Shown: positions 53,327 through 62,269, counted from the stretch's first letter. The stretch: DNA of 64,000 nucleotides from Diplocloster agilis (GCF_019042275.1 NZ_JAHQCW010000007.1:62001-126000); one strand, 5' to 3'. The notes: generated from the sequence alone by a model not told the origin. Made by a program: numbers and translations.

Positions 53327-54866
53327 CCATGTCTCTCCTTTCGAATATCAGATTCGTCACCTCAAACAGGCCCAGAATCTGAAGGCTGACCCCGGAGTCC
53401 TTACGCACGGCAAAGGCCAGGTCCTCATATAAACGGTTTCCGCTTTTGTCCAGAAAAGCGTTCATTATTTCCTCAAAAAAAGTATCGGGATTCTTTCTGA
53501 CCTCCTGCACCCGGTATTCTTCCTTCAGGCAAATGTGGATCAGGAATGTATAGTAATCGCCGTTTCGGAATATGCGCTCCGTATATTTCTCTTCCAGATA
53601 TCCGTTCCATTCCTTCAGGGTAAATTCCTTTTTCTGCCGAAGCCAGTGAAACAGCTCGGACAGAAGAATTTCAAAGTTGTCATAGATTCTCTGTTCTATG
53701 GCCTCGTCTTCGTATATGTATGTCTCTTCGACCTGCTCCCCGATCTTTTCCCCGGTCTCCTGCTGGTCCGGACGGTAAGTCAGGAGATGATCCAGGTTCG
53801 GCAGGTAGAAGCTTTTCCGTATTTTCAGATTCGCCAGCGGCCGGATCAGTTCCCCTAAGAGATCGGCCCGGTCCCGTTCCATCATGCGGGACACCGCCTG
53901 CCTGAAATCAAAGGAGCTTCTAAGGGACTGTACCCGGGCTTTTAAGATCCGCTCATCAGCCTGCTTTTGAAGCTGGGTGCAGGCGGTCAGCAGCTCGCTG
54001 TGCTTTTGCACCGCTTTCTTTAGTTCCAGTTCCAACGCATAGATATCATCCATGGCGCGGTAATACTGGCTGGTATATTCGCCGGAAGCCTCGTCCTGGG
54101 CCGCCCGCTCCAGGGCTTTGTGGATCAGTTCGCTGTTTTTCCGGAACAGATGCTGTTCCTCCTCAAACCAGCGCATACCCGTATCCAGAAATTCTTCGTA
54201 AGCCCGGACGCCTTCAAACACATCCTGTCCCAGTATCCGCAGCACCTCATTTTTTCTGCTCTGCAGCCGGCTCACCTCATTGTTGATACGGCGGACCACC
54301 TCCGCGCCCTGGCGGAAGTTCTGGCTGTTGATCAGCTTTTCCAATAGTAGCTGTTCCACGCTGATGGTGCTTTCTTCCTTGATCTCTTTCGTGTCCAGAT
54401 AGAATTCCACCGCTTCGGAGGTAATGGAATAGCGCACGGCGCCGTCCTGGATACTGCTCTTGATCAGCCGCATCCGGATTGTTTTTTGCTTCCGGTCCGC
54501 CGGGTCAAAATAGTCATATCGGAACGGTTTCCCCTCGTTTGTGATCTTATCAAAAATATAGGAAACCAGTTCCTTATTCTCCTCTTCTTCCAGATAACAT
54601 TCAAAATCCCGGCGCAGCAGAGCCGTGACAAAAGTCTCATATTCTGAATAGAGGACTTCCTTTTCTTTGAAATTATTCTCTTCTATAAAAAAACGCAGAA
54701 CGGCCAAAAGTATATATCCCATATCCAGCCGGCTGTATTTTCCGTCTTTAAATTGAGTAAAAGACGTCTCTGCCAGCTTAAAATACGGATAATATTTACG
54801 TATATGGCCGATCCGCTCATGATGTTCTTCGATGATCTCATGCAGCATCATATGTGTGCCTGTCAT
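53313..54866 (-). CDS. JetA-like (DUF5716-type) kleisin subunit
   Basis: A 517-residue, largely helical protein (long coiled-coil block at about residues 190-320) corresponding to the MksF/JetA kleisin-like subunit that bridges the SMC heads. It begins 27 bp after the Enzyme I stop, with GAGGGAG before the ATG, so it is probably transcribed with ptsI. Assignment rests on length, character and the jetA-B-C order. Confidence 0.8.
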   Translation of the reverse strand: MTGTHMMLHEIIEEHHERIGHIRKYYPYFKLAETSFTQFKDGKYSRLDMGYILLAVLRFFIEENNFKEKEVLYSEYETFVTALLRRDFECYLEEEENKELVSYIFDKITNEGKPFRYDYFDPADRKQKTIRMRLIKSSIQDGAVRYSITSEAVEFYLDTKEIKEESTISVEQLLLEKLINSQNFRQGAEVVRRINNEVSRLQSRKNEVLRILGQDVFEGVRAYEEFLDTGMRWFEEEQHLFRKNSELIHKALERAAQDEASGEYTSQYYRAMDDIYALELELKKAVQKHSELLTACTQLQKQADERILKARVQSLRSSFDFRQAVSRMMERDRADLLGELIRPLANLKIRKSFYLPNLDHLLTYRPDQQETGEKIGEQVEETYIYEDEAIEQRIYDNFEILLSELFHWLRQKKEFTLKEWNGYLEEKYTERIFRNGDYYTFLIHICLKEEYRVQEVRKNPDTFFEEIMNAFLDKSGNRLYEDLAFAVRKDSGVSLQILGLFEVTNLIFERRDMDGQP

Positions 54867-54893
54867 TGGGTGCTCCCTCTTTTATAAAAATAA

Positions 54894-56531
54894 TCAATTG
54901 TACTTTTCGCCGAGCTTTGTTTCCCTTACCTTTTTTCGTACGCTCAGTACCAGGCCGGGAGAGACCGACAGCTCATCGATTCCCATATTCAGAAATGTCT
55001 CCGTCAGCGTGAGATCCGCCCCCAGCTCTCCGCAGATTCCCACCCAGATTCCCTCCCGGTGGGCGTTATCAGCGATCAGCCGGATCAGCCGCAGGATCGC
55101 CGGATGATGAGGGTCACAGATCTGCTCCAGTTTTGGATTCTGCCGGTCGGACGCCAGTGTATACTGCACCAGGTCGTTGGTTCCGATGCTGAAGAAATCC
55201 ACTTTCTTCGCCAGCAGATCACTGATCAGCGCGGCCGCGGGCGTCTCGATCATAATCCCCTGTTCCACATCTCCAAACGGAATCTGCTGCTGTTTTAATT
55301 CCTCCTGCACTTCCCCTACGATCTCTGCGATCCGGTCTACTTCCTCCACAGAAATAATCATCGGATACATAATCGATACGGTCCCATACGCGCTGGCTCT
55401 GTAGATCGCGCGAAGCTGTGTCTTAAAAATCTCCGGGCGGTCCAGGCAGATCCGGATAGCCCGGTATCCGAGCGCCGGATTTTCCTCCGGTTCCATCTGA
55501 AAATAACCGACCTGCTTATCCGCCCCGATATCCAGTGTGCGGATGATTACCTTCCGGCCCGCCATACTTTCGGCCACTTTTTTGTATACCTGGAACTGCT
55601 CCTCTTCCGAGGGATAGTCTTCCGATTCCAGATACAGGAACTCGCTTCGGAACAGGCCAATTCCACCGGCATCGTTTTGCAGCACAGCCGCCACATCCCC
55701 GAAGCTGCCGATATTTGCGTAGATCTCAATCCTTCTGCCGTCCAGCGTGACATTTTCTTTCCCTTTTAACTGCCAGAGCAGCTCCTGTTTCCTTCTCTCT
55801 TCCGCCTGTCTGGCTTCCAGTTCTTCTCTTACCCGGGGTTCCGGCTCCAGATAAATCCTGCCATGATAACCGTCCACGATTCCCTCTTTTCCGTCTACGG
55901 TATCGTCCAGCGGAATGTTTACACGAAACAGGGCCGGTATATTCATCGTCCGGGCCAGGATCGCCGTGTGGGAATTGGAGGAGCCATGTACGGTTACAAA
56001 GGCCAGCACTTTATCTTTATCAAGCTGTACGGTTTCGCTGGGCGCCAGATCATCCGCCACCAGGATTACCGGCTCGGTGAGCTCCATCTGGGAACCGGTG
56101 CGGCCGGCCAGTATGCCCACCAGCCGTTCGGAGATATCCCGGATATCCGCCGCCCGTTCCCGCATATAATCATCCTCCATCATACTGAACATCTGTGAAA
56201 AATTATCGCCGGTGGAGGCCACCGCATAGGCCGCATTTACTTTCTGGGTGCGGATCATATTCGTGATGGATTCCACATAGTCCGGGTCCTCCAGCATCAT
56301 CTGATGCACTTCAAAGATGGCGGCGTTTGCTTCGCCCACCTCCTTTAAAGCTTTTTCATACAGGCCGGTTAGCTGCCGCAGCGCCTCCCCCTTCGCCCTT
56401 TCAAAACGCAGCAGCTCCTCCTGGGTATTTTCCGCATGCTCTCTCTTGATTTGCTGCTGGTCCTTTCTGTAAACTTTGATCTTCCCTTCTGCTATCCCGC
56501 GAAATGCCGTCTTTCCTTCATAAATCTGCAT
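54894..56531 (-). CDS. ptsI: PTS Enzyme I
   Basis: Transfers phosphate from phosphoenolpyruvate to HPr. A 545-residue protein: helical HPr-binding region, the phosphohistidine in SSNSHTAILAR (His188), then the PEP-binding barrel with LDIGADKQVGYF, GTNDLVQYTLASDR and the catalytic Cys in GICGELGAD. The segment before His188 reads VTVHGSSNSHT rather than the common DIGGRTSHT, and the C-terminus is about 30 residues shorter than typical. No ptsH is adjacent, and the genes that follow are jetABC. Confidence 0.92.
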   Translation of the reverse strand: MQIYEGKTAFRGIAEGKIKVYRKDQQQIKREHAENTQEELLRFERAKGEALRQLTGLYEKALKEVGEANAAIFEVHQMMLEDPDYVESITNMIRTQKVNAAYAVASTGDNFSQMFSMMEDDYMRERAADIRDISERLVGILAGRTGSQMELTEPVILVADDLAPSETVQLDKDKVLAFVTVHGSSNSHTAILARTMNIPALFRVNIPLDDTVDGKEGIVDGYHGRIYLEPEPRVREELEARQAEERRKQELLWQLKGKENVTLDGRRIEIYANIGSFGDVAAVLQNDAGGIGLFRSEFLYLESEDYPSEEEQFQVYKKVAESMAGRKVIIRTLDIGADKQVGYFQMEPEENPALGYRAIRICLDRPEIFKTQLRAIYRASAYGTVSIMYPMIISVEEVDRIAEIVGEVQEELKQQQIPFGDVEQGIMIETPAAALISDLLAKKVDFFSIGTNDLVQYTLASDRQNPKLEQICDPHHPAILRLIRLIADNAHREGIWVGICGELGADLTLTETFLNMGIDELSVSPGLVLSVRKKVRETKLGEKYN

Positions 56532-56555
56532 AGATACCGGCCGCTCCTTTCGATT

Positions 56556-56596
56556 GTTTTTATTCAGCAGGACAAGCTTTCCGGTTGAATAAAAAC
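56556..56596. repeat. 11-bp A/T-rich inverted repeat before ptsI
   Basis: GTTTTTATTCA and TGAATAAAAAC are perfect complements around a 19-bp loop, between the stop of the membrane protein gene and the ptsI start. The T-run is in the 5' arm on either strand, so it is not a standard terminator. Confidence 0.7.
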
Positions 56597-57457
56597 TTAT
56601 TTAGATATATTCTTGCCGTTTTTCCGATTTTCTTCCATATATTCTTTCAAACTGGCAAGGGCGTCCGCGAATTTTTTCGAAGAAGCGCTGGGATTTCGTC
56701 TCAGTATCCGGTCCTTTCCGGCATTCAGTTTTTGTTCCAGAACTTCATGTTCCGCTATGGCCTCTTTTAATCGAACCCGCAAAGGCTCACGGTCCGGTCC
56801 CAGCTGCAGTTCCTCCAGACGCATTTTCAACTCTTGTTTCCGAACGACCCACTGTTCCCTGGTAATCTCTTTTTTAATTTCCAGCTGCATCAGCAGATCC
56901 GACATCTCTTCCTTCGCACTGGTTATCATTTCCAGAATCTTCTTCATGCCCCATGCGTCAATGATCGATACTACGGTGTCATAAATAAAGTATATGGAAA
57001 TACCAATCGCAAGAATAATAGCGGCCAGTTTCGGCAGTCTGAATATCAGGCCTTCGATTGGCTTATGTATCACTTTTATAAGCAGCACCGATAGAGCGCC
57101 CCAGCAGAGGGAACTGCTCATACAGATGTATCCTTTGTACTGGATCTTATGGCTGCTGTAATCCCAGTATTTTACCTTAAATATAGATTCCATCAGGGCG
57201 CCGATCACAAGTTCCAGCAACGTAGCCCCGATCATTCCCATCAAAAAAATAAGAGCTATATTTTCTCTCACCGGCAGCGTCATAAACAGAATCATTATGG
57301 CGCCTTCCCCATAAATAGGAATCAAAGGCCCCCGCAGAAATCCTCTGTTCACAAACCGCCGCTTGCTGACGGATACTACGGTGGACTCAAAAATCCATCC
57401 GAAAAAGCAGTAAAAAAAGAAAAACAAAAGCCACTCGTATATTTTGTAAGTATACAT
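56597..57457 (-). CDS. Putative ABC-transporter-type membrane protein (PF06541-like)
   Basis: A 286-residue protein. Five or six hydrophobic segments fill residues 1-170, with the opening WLLFFFFYCFFGWIFES and a conserved RGPLIPIYGEG loop, features of the CmpB-type 'putative ABC transporter permease' family. The last 110 residues are a charged coiled coil. No ATPase partner is adjacent. GGAGAGG precedes the ATG. Confidence 0.75.
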   Translation of the reverse strand: MYTYKIYEWLLFFFFYCFFGWIFESTVVSVSKRRFVNRGFLRGPLIPIYGEGAIMILFMTLPVRENIALIFLMGMIGATLLELVIGALMESIFKVKYWDYSSHKIQYKGYICMSSSLCWGALSVLLIKVIHKPIEGLIFRLPKLAAIILAIGISIYFIYDTVVSIIDAWGMKKILEMITSAKEEMSDLLMQLEIKKEITREQWVVRKQELKMRLEELQLGPDREPLRVRLKEAIAEHEVLEQKLNAGKDRILRRNPSASSKKFADALASLKEYMEENRKNGKNISK

Positions 57458-57702
57458 TTTCCCTCTCCTTTTGTTATGTGCACCTGGCTGTTCTCATCTT
57501 GTAAAGTGTTTTTGTTTGTCGTGCAAACTTGTTATACATGTGTTTTCATTCTAACATAACAGTCAAAATTATACAATAAAACAGAATCACGCCATTCATA
57601 CCCGATCACGCCGGGCATCCTCTTAAAATAACAAAGTGCAGAAATGTTTTTGGAGAAATATTTTTTGTTGGTTCGGGTTACACTATCGGTGAGGTGATGA
57701 TG

Positions 57703-57855
57703 ATGTCATATGTGGCTCCCGCACTCCAGGAAAAGTTTGAAACCCTTTCCGTAGATCTGAAAAATGCGATCCTGGAGCGCAATGTTCAGCTCTACACTCT
57801 TCAGGATCTCATTAAATGTCTGGAAGATATTGTAAATGAGGCAGAAATGAATTGA
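57703..57855 (+). CDS. 50-residue uncharacterised protein
   Basis: Starts MSYVAPALQEKFETL after a GAGGTG site (6 bp upstream; two further ATGs precede in frame). The sequence is amphipathic and helical (LQDLIKCLEDIVNEAEMN). Not assigned to a family. Its last six codons and stop form the left arm of a 34-bp perfect palindrome that also acts as a terminator. It lies directly upstream of the first toxin-like element. Confidence 0.65.
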   Translation: MSYVAPALQEKFETLSVDLKNAILERNVQLYTLQDLIKCLEDIVNEAEMN

Positions 57856-57910
57856 GGCACAAAAAAACAGGTGCAAACCTGTTTTTTTGTGCCTCAATTC
57901 ATTTCTGCCT
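57839..57910. repeat. 72-bp perfect palindrome and terminator
   Basis: The arms 57839-57872 and 57877-57910 are 34-bp perfect reverse complements around GCAA. The inner part (AAAAAAACAGGT/ACCTGTTTTTTT) has the form of a bidirectional terminator; the outer part duplicates, in reverse, the end of the 50-codon gene (AGAAATGAATTGAGGCAC). Confidence 0.93.
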
Positions 57911-57928
57911 GATGTGTCATTTTCTGTC

Positions 57929-57957
57929 TTGTTTCGGATATTCCTTACTGCTATAAT
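57929..57957 (+). promoter_or_regulatory. Sense promoter, toxin element copy 1
   Basis: TTGTTT (57929-57934), 17 bp, TATAAT (57952-57957). Hexamers and spacing are identical in copy 2, although the spacers differ. Predicted start is at the GTGCTACC arm. Confidence 0.8.
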
Positions 57958-58081
57958 GATTTTAGTGCTACCAATAACGGGTATGCGGTTAGCCCTCTGA
58001 CAGAGGGACTGTGACCCTCTGATTACATAAAAACCCTCTTCACTTGTGATTAGGGAATTTATACGAAAGAGGGTGTTGCAA

Positions 58082-58180
58082 ATGTTGACACTGGAAAGTC
58101 TAATCGCTGTCATCGGCCTTGTCCTGACAGCGTTTGGTCTTGGATATGCCATCGGAAGCAATCATAAACCACAAAAATAA
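58082..58180 (+). CDS. Small hydrophobic toxin-like peptide, copy 1
   Basis: A 32-residue peptide beginning MLTLESLIAVIGLVLTAFGL: one membrane segment, then a short hydrophilic tail GSNHKPQK. This is the shape of type I toxins and of peptides annotated as holin-like in Firmicutes. The leader is about 120 bases with a CCCTCT-GAC-AGAGGG hairpin; ACCCTCTTC (58032-58040) can pair with GAAAGAGGGT just before the ATG, hiding the ribosome site. Copy 2 at 63780 shares most residues. Confidence 0.75.
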   Translation: MLTLESLIAVIGLVLTAFGLGYAIGSNHKPQK

Positions 58181-58216
58181 CCGCTCGGTCCTGAGAAACT
58201 TAACGGTTATTTTTTA
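58173..58216. terminator. Bidirectional terminator, copy 1
   Basis: AAAATAACCG and CGGTTATTTT with A/T tails both ways, immediately after the peptide gene. Copy 2 has AAAATGACCG/CGGTCATTTT, a paired change that keeps the stem. Confidence 0.85.
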
Positions 58217-58260
58217 AACCACATATTCTTGGGCTAACCGTATATTCGGTAGCACTTTCT
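58175..58260 (-). ncRNA. Predicted antisense RNA, copy 1
   Basis: From the minus-strand promoter at 58267-58295 a transcript of about 85 bases would read through the right arm (GTGCTACCGAATATACGG) and end at the shared terminator. It overlaps the end of the toxin-like transcript. Predicted only. Confidence 0.5.
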
Positions 58261-58266
58261 ATAGTT

Positions 58267-58295
58267 ATAATAACACTTTTGTTTTGGAATTGCAA
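58267..58295 (-). promoter_or_regulatory. Antisense promoter, copy 1
   Basis: On the minus strand TTGCAA (58290-58295), 17 bp, TATTAT (58267-58272). The same hexamers and spacing occur in copy 2. Confidence 0.7.
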
Positions 58296-58338
58296 TTCCT
58301 TCTTTCCCGTCGTTCGCGTCACCAGGTTTATATGTTCC

Positions 58339-59130
58339 CTACACAGTGACCCCGTACTTATTTACAACATCCACCCTGATCCCAAGCCATTCCTCCACCA
58401 GAATAATATACCTTTCCCGTTCCGACAAAGGAAACAGCATATATCCGGTCGTCGGCGCGGACAACCGGTGAGTAGATACCTGCGCCTTTTCCGCGTAGAG
58501 AGAGGCCCGCCATTGGTGATAATTATTCGTAACTACCAGCATATCCTGTGGCAGTCCATTGGATTTGATTATTTCTTTTGAGTATGTAAAATTTTCCAGT
58601 GTGCTCTGCGCCTTTGGTTCCTGGTAAATGCGTTCCTCCGCTATTCCCGAAGCTATGAGAAAACGGTTCATCACCTCTGCTTCCGTATGCTCTCCCCGCC
58701 CGCATCCTGTGACTATAACAGGCATATCCGGATGTTCCTTTAGATACGCGGCAGCCGTCTCAAGCCGGAGTCTCAGCAGATCGCCCGGCTCCTCCCCGTC
58801 TACATCCGTTCCCAGCACCACCATGGTGGACTCTGCCGTCGCATCGGCATTTGAACCTGCTGCCCTAATATTCATCACGATCATCACGCCGTCCAATACC
58901 GCCCACATCAATACCAGGACTAACATAAGCGTCCGCAGCGTCCGAAATATCCGGGCGGCGCTTTCTCTTCCCATCCGGCCCCAGAAGATATCCAGTATCA
59001 GGATCAGGATGCCCGCCACCAGAAGATGCCACAGATAATCCCGTATCCCGATCACCCCAAAAACTATCAGTGCAGCAGCCAGCACACCCAAAATAACTCG
59101 CAGCAATATAGTTCCCAATTTCTTAAGCAT
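58339..59130 (-). CDS. YdcF/SanA-like DUF218 membrane protein
   Basis: A 263-residue protein: three N-terminal hydrophobic segments (residues about 8-30, 33-50 and 65-90), then a DUF218 domain with STMVVLGTDVDG, VIVTGCGRGEHTEAEVM and VVTNNYHQWRA. Such proteins are linked to cell-envelope or sugar metabolism without a proven reaction. GGAGG lies 9 bp before the ATG. Last gene of the sugar operon, 36 bp after the PIG-L gene. Confidence 0.85.
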   Translation of the reverse strand: MLKKLGTILLRVILGVLAAALIVFGVIGIRDYLWHLLVAGILILILDIFWGRMGRESAARIFRTLRTLMLVLVLMWAVLDGVMIVMNIRAAGSNADATAESTMVVLGTDVDGEEPGDLLRLRLETAAAYLKEHPDMPVIVTGCGRGEHTEAEVMNRFLIASGIAEERIYQEPKAQSTLENFTYSKEIIKSNGLPQDMLVVTNNYHQWRASLYAEKAQVSTHRLSAPTTGYMLFPLSERERYIILVEEWLGIRVDVVNKYGVTV

Positions 59131-59166
59131 CACGTCACCCCTCCGTCTGCTCTTCATTTTGCAGTA

Positions 59167-59919
59167 TCATAGGATACTCTGTGCTTCCGTAAAACAATGC
59201 AAGTGCAGCGGCGCCAGCATCTTCACACCCTCTCCTATGGCCTCGCTTCCAGTCAGCTGACGGCCTTTCATGGCAAAATAGGTATGATAAAGGGATACTA
59301 TCTGCAATGGCATTTGCGTCTTGTGCGCTGCCATGGCTTCAAATTTCAACTCATACAGTTCCGTGATATCCACCACCGTGTTGGGTGCGGATGTAAAATA
59401 AAATCCCACTCCGGAAAGCTCGCAAGCAGGCGTGGAAGTCCCCTCCGGGTAGGCGGCCAGACTGCAGCTGATGGCTGACTGGGCAGCCGCCCGCCCTGTC
59501 ACCACGTGATCCCAGTGCGCCTCATAGTATGACCATGGATCCGGGCAGAACAGGGTATCATACTGATTTTGGCGCACCAGCTCCGCGATCTGTCCGGCCA
59601 GCCCCGGGATGTCATTCAAGGCGCCGTCTTTTAGGTCCAGATAATAAAACTGCTCCGCGCCCAGAATATGCCCGGCCGCCTCCGTCTCCTCCCTGCGAAG
59701 GCGCGCCAGTTCCTCCGGCTTATAGTTCCCCGACATATCACCCAGCCGGCCATCCGTTACCGTGAGATAATCTACCTGACATCCCTTCCTAACCAGATAT
59801 GCGATAATTCCTCCCATACCCACCTCATTGTCGTCGGGATGGGGCTGTATGCACAGTACCTTTTTGCATTGATCTATTTCGGGCGCGCGAAGAAGTGATT
59901 GAATAGCGGTATCTTCCAT
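59167..59919 (-). CDS. PIG-L/LmbE-family deacetylase
   Basis: A 250-residue zinc-dependent N-acetylglucosamine-type deacetylase, with the metal motif IQPHPDDNEVGMGG and later YYEAHWDHVVTGRA supplying the third histidine. Relatives act on GlcNAc-conjugates such as GlcNAc-malate in bacillithiol synthesis. In this operon it probably removes an acetyl from an imported amino sugar. GGAGG precedes the ATG. Confidence 0.88.
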   Translation of the reverse strand: MEDTAIQSLLRAPEIDQCKKVLCIQPHPDDNEVGMGGIIAYLVRKGCQVDYLTVTDGRLGDMSGNYKPEELARLRREETEAAGHILGAEQFYYLDLKDGALNDIPGLAGQIAELVRQNQYDTLFCPDPWSYYEAHWDHVVTGRAAAQSAISCSLAAYPEGTSTPACELSGVGFYFTSAPNTVVDITELYELKFEAMAAHKTQMPLQIVSLYHTYFAMKGRQLTGSEAIGEGVKMLAPLHLHCFTEAQSIL

Positions 59920-59941
59920 TTTGATTTCCTCCTTTTTAAAT

Positions 59942-61279
59942 TTAAAATTCCTGATATTTCTGCTTCTGCATCGCGCTGATCGCGTCTTTTTCCTCCTTGC
60001 TGATCTTATAAAAGAACAGGGGAATCATGGAGATAAGGAAACAGATACCCGGGACCAGATACATCATGAAGCTGAATCCCCACTGGGTGGTTGCCGTCAC
60101 CGGCTGGTTCTCCACGTAATGCATCAGTACCAGGCCAAGCCCTAAGATTCCCTTCGCCAGGGTTGCGCTGAATTTATTCAACAGCGTGTTCATGGAGAAT
60201 ACCAGCCCTTCCCCCCGGAACCCAAGCTTCCATTCCGAATAATCGATGCCGTCCATCAGCATGGAAGTGCTGGATACCGTAGTGACGCCCGTAAACGCAA
60301 AGCTGGCACCCAGAAAGAGTAACGCGGTCAAAATACTGTCGCCGGCCACAAAAAATGGCAGACTACTGGAGATAAAGCCCAGGATACAGGCCCACATATA
60401 TACCACCCGTTTTTCAAACCGGGCCAGCAGTTTGGGTGAGACGGCCATCCCCAGGCACATGCCGATGATCAGGCTGATCCCCACGTTGATCAGCTGGCCG
60501 GAATCTCCCCACACATAAACGACAAAATACATCTGTGTGACCTGCCGCAGATTATTGACCAGGTTTACAATTAATAGAGATATCATCAGGAGCTTTAACG
60601 GCTTATTCCTGGTGATTGTCCGAAGATTCTGCCGGATCGGCACCGCTTCCTTGTCCGGACGGATTCTCTCCCGCATAACCAGGCTCGTAAGGATCATCAG
60701 CAATCCCCCGATGACCGCCAGAATCAGAGCGGCGCCGGTGTAGGCTCCCGCTTCCCGTTCCGTCCCGAACGCTTTGATGAGCATGATACCGCACACCGTG
60801 ACGATGGCGGTCCCCACTGTTCCCCCGATTTTCCCCAGAGTAACCAGCTGATTTTTCTCGTCCGGGTTCTTAGACGCCACGCTGGACAATGCCCAAATCG
60901 GTATATCGCACACAGTATACGACATTCCCCAGAGGACATAGCAGATCGCTGCCACCGCTACCGCAGAGGTGCCCAGTCGAAAATCCGTAAAGCATAATAC
61001 TGTGGTAATGCCGATGAACACAGGCCCGAACAGCAGATAGGGACGGAATTTCCCCCAGCGGCTGCGTGTTTTGTCCGCGATCGCCCCCATCATCGGATCA
61101 TTGACGGCATCCCACAGGCTGGCGGCCACCACGATCGCGGTAGCCGCTCCCGGAGTAATTCCCAGAAGGTCCGTGAAGAAGAACATAATGTAGGTGCTCA
61201 TGAAATTATAAATCATGTTCTGCCCCATCAGGCCGCCCGTATAGACCAGTTTTTCCCGTAATTTTAGTTCCTTATCCAT
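59942..61279 (-). CDS. GPH-family sugar:cation symporter
   Basis: A 445-residue transporter with about 12 membrane spans and the family signature DAVNDPMMGAIADKTRSRWGKFRPYLL. GPH carriers import glycosides, pentosides or hexuronides with Na+ or H+. It carries no EIIA domain. GGAGAGGG precedes the ATG. It lies between the kinase and deacetylase genes. Confidence 0.92.
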   Translation of the reverse strand: MDKELKLREKLVYTGGLMGQNMIYNFMSTYIMFFFTDLLGITPGAATAIVVAASLWDAVNDPMMGAIADKTRSRWGKFRPYLLFGPVFIGITTVLCFTDFRLGTSAVAVAAICYVLWGMSYTVCDIPIWALSSVASKNPDEKNQLVTLGKIGGTVGTAIVTVCGIMLIKAFGTEREAGAYTGAALILAVIGGLLMILTSLVMRERIRPDKEAVPIRQNLRTITRNKPLKLLMISLLIVNLVNNLRQVTQMYFVVYVWGDSGQLINVGISLIIGMCLGMAVSPKLLARFEKRVVYMWACILGFISSSLPFFVAGDSILTALLFLGASFAFTGVTTVSSTSMLMDGIDYSEWKLGFRGEGLVFSMNTLLNKFSATLAKGILGLGLVLMHYVENQPVTATTQWGFSFMMYLVPGICFLISMIPLFFYKISKEEKDAISAMQKQKYQEF

Positions 61280-61333
61280 AAATCACCCTCTCCTTTCCAT
61301 TACCGCTTAATCAGCTCCGCATCGTTATGCGCT

Positions 61334-62269
61334 TCACCGGGCATCCTTCTGTTTGGACAAAAACTGAGCGCCCAGCCGGATTCCGCCCTCCACCGGCGGG
61401 TGTGCGAGCTTTACAATATCCGCAGGCGGGACTCCGCCCAGCCGGCATAACTGACTGACTACCGCCCTGTGATAAGCTTCACTGTGAAATAGTCCTCCTG
61501 CCAAAACGACACGGTAATCCCCCTGTCCCTCATTACGTATCGCCTTCAGAAGCCCCGCCGCCTGGAGCGCCACCAGTCCGGCGCCTTTCTCCAACAGCTC
61601 CCCCGCCAAAGGGGAGTCCGTCTCAAATACGGTGCGGGCCAATGCCGCTACTGTGGTCTGATCTTTGATATCCGCCGCCCACCAGCGCAATTCCTTTGTA
61701 TCGGATACTCCGGCTGAAGCCATCACCGCGTCAAAAACAGGATCATAGCTTCGGCACCCGTCGCAGTACAGCAGCGCCTGGCTAAGCACAGCAGCCCCCA
61801 TCCACTGTCCCCCGCCCAGATCACTGTAATCATAGCCCCAGCCGCCTACCCGGTGCATTTGCCCGTTCTCATCGATTCCTACACAGATACAACCGGTTCC
61901 CGCCACCACCACGATGCCGGGAGGCAGGCACTGGGCATACAGCGCCAGAACCGCGTCATTACAAAGAATGGTGTTATCTTCCCGAAACCCCTCTTTTCTC
62001 AGCAGTTCCATCTGAAATTCCCGGTCCGCGGGGGTGTCGCATCCGGAAAGGCCGAAGACGCTGACCATTAGCGATTTTCTGTCCAATCCCTGTTGTTTCA
62101 GCGCGCACAGCCCCTCATGAAGGTTGGCCGAAGCCTTCCGGCGTCCTACGGACTTATGGCTGGTAGCTCCTGCTTCGGCACGGTATCGGGGACTCCCATC
62201 CGGCGCCGCCGCCAAAAAACAGGTCTTGCTTCCACCGCCATCCACAGACAGGATAAGTCTCTCCATCAT
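61334..62269 (-). CDS. BadF/BadG-type N-acetylglucosamine kinase-like protein
   Basis: A 311-residue ASKHA kinase with phosphate loop LSVDGGGSKTCFLA, VVAGTGCICVGI and VLAGGLFHSEAYH. Sugar kinases of this group phosphorylate GlcNAc and related amino sugars. The ATG at 62269 overlaps the repressor stop as ATGA, with AGGAGG 5 bp upstream; the next codon is also ATG. Confidence 0.88.
   Translation of the reverse strand: MMERLILSVDGGGSKTCFLAAAPDGSPRYRAEAGATSHKSVGRRKASANLHEGLCALKQQGLDRKSLMVSVFGLSGCDTPADREFQMELLRKEGFREDNTILCNDAVLALYAQCLPPGIVVVAGTGCICVGIDENGQMHRVGGWGYDYSDLGGGQWMGAAVLSQALLYCDGCRSYDPVFDAVMASAGVSDTKELRWWAADIKDQTTVAALARTVFETDSPLAGELLEKGAGLVALQAAGLLKAIRNEGQGDYRVVLAGGLFHSEAYHRAVVSQLCRLGGVPPADIVKLAHPPVEGGIRLGAQFLSKQKDAR

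Noticed and set aside
57706-58161. 151-codon minus-strand frame across the palindrome and toxin element.
   Set aside because: It is antisense to two better-supported genes and crosses a terminator and promoters.
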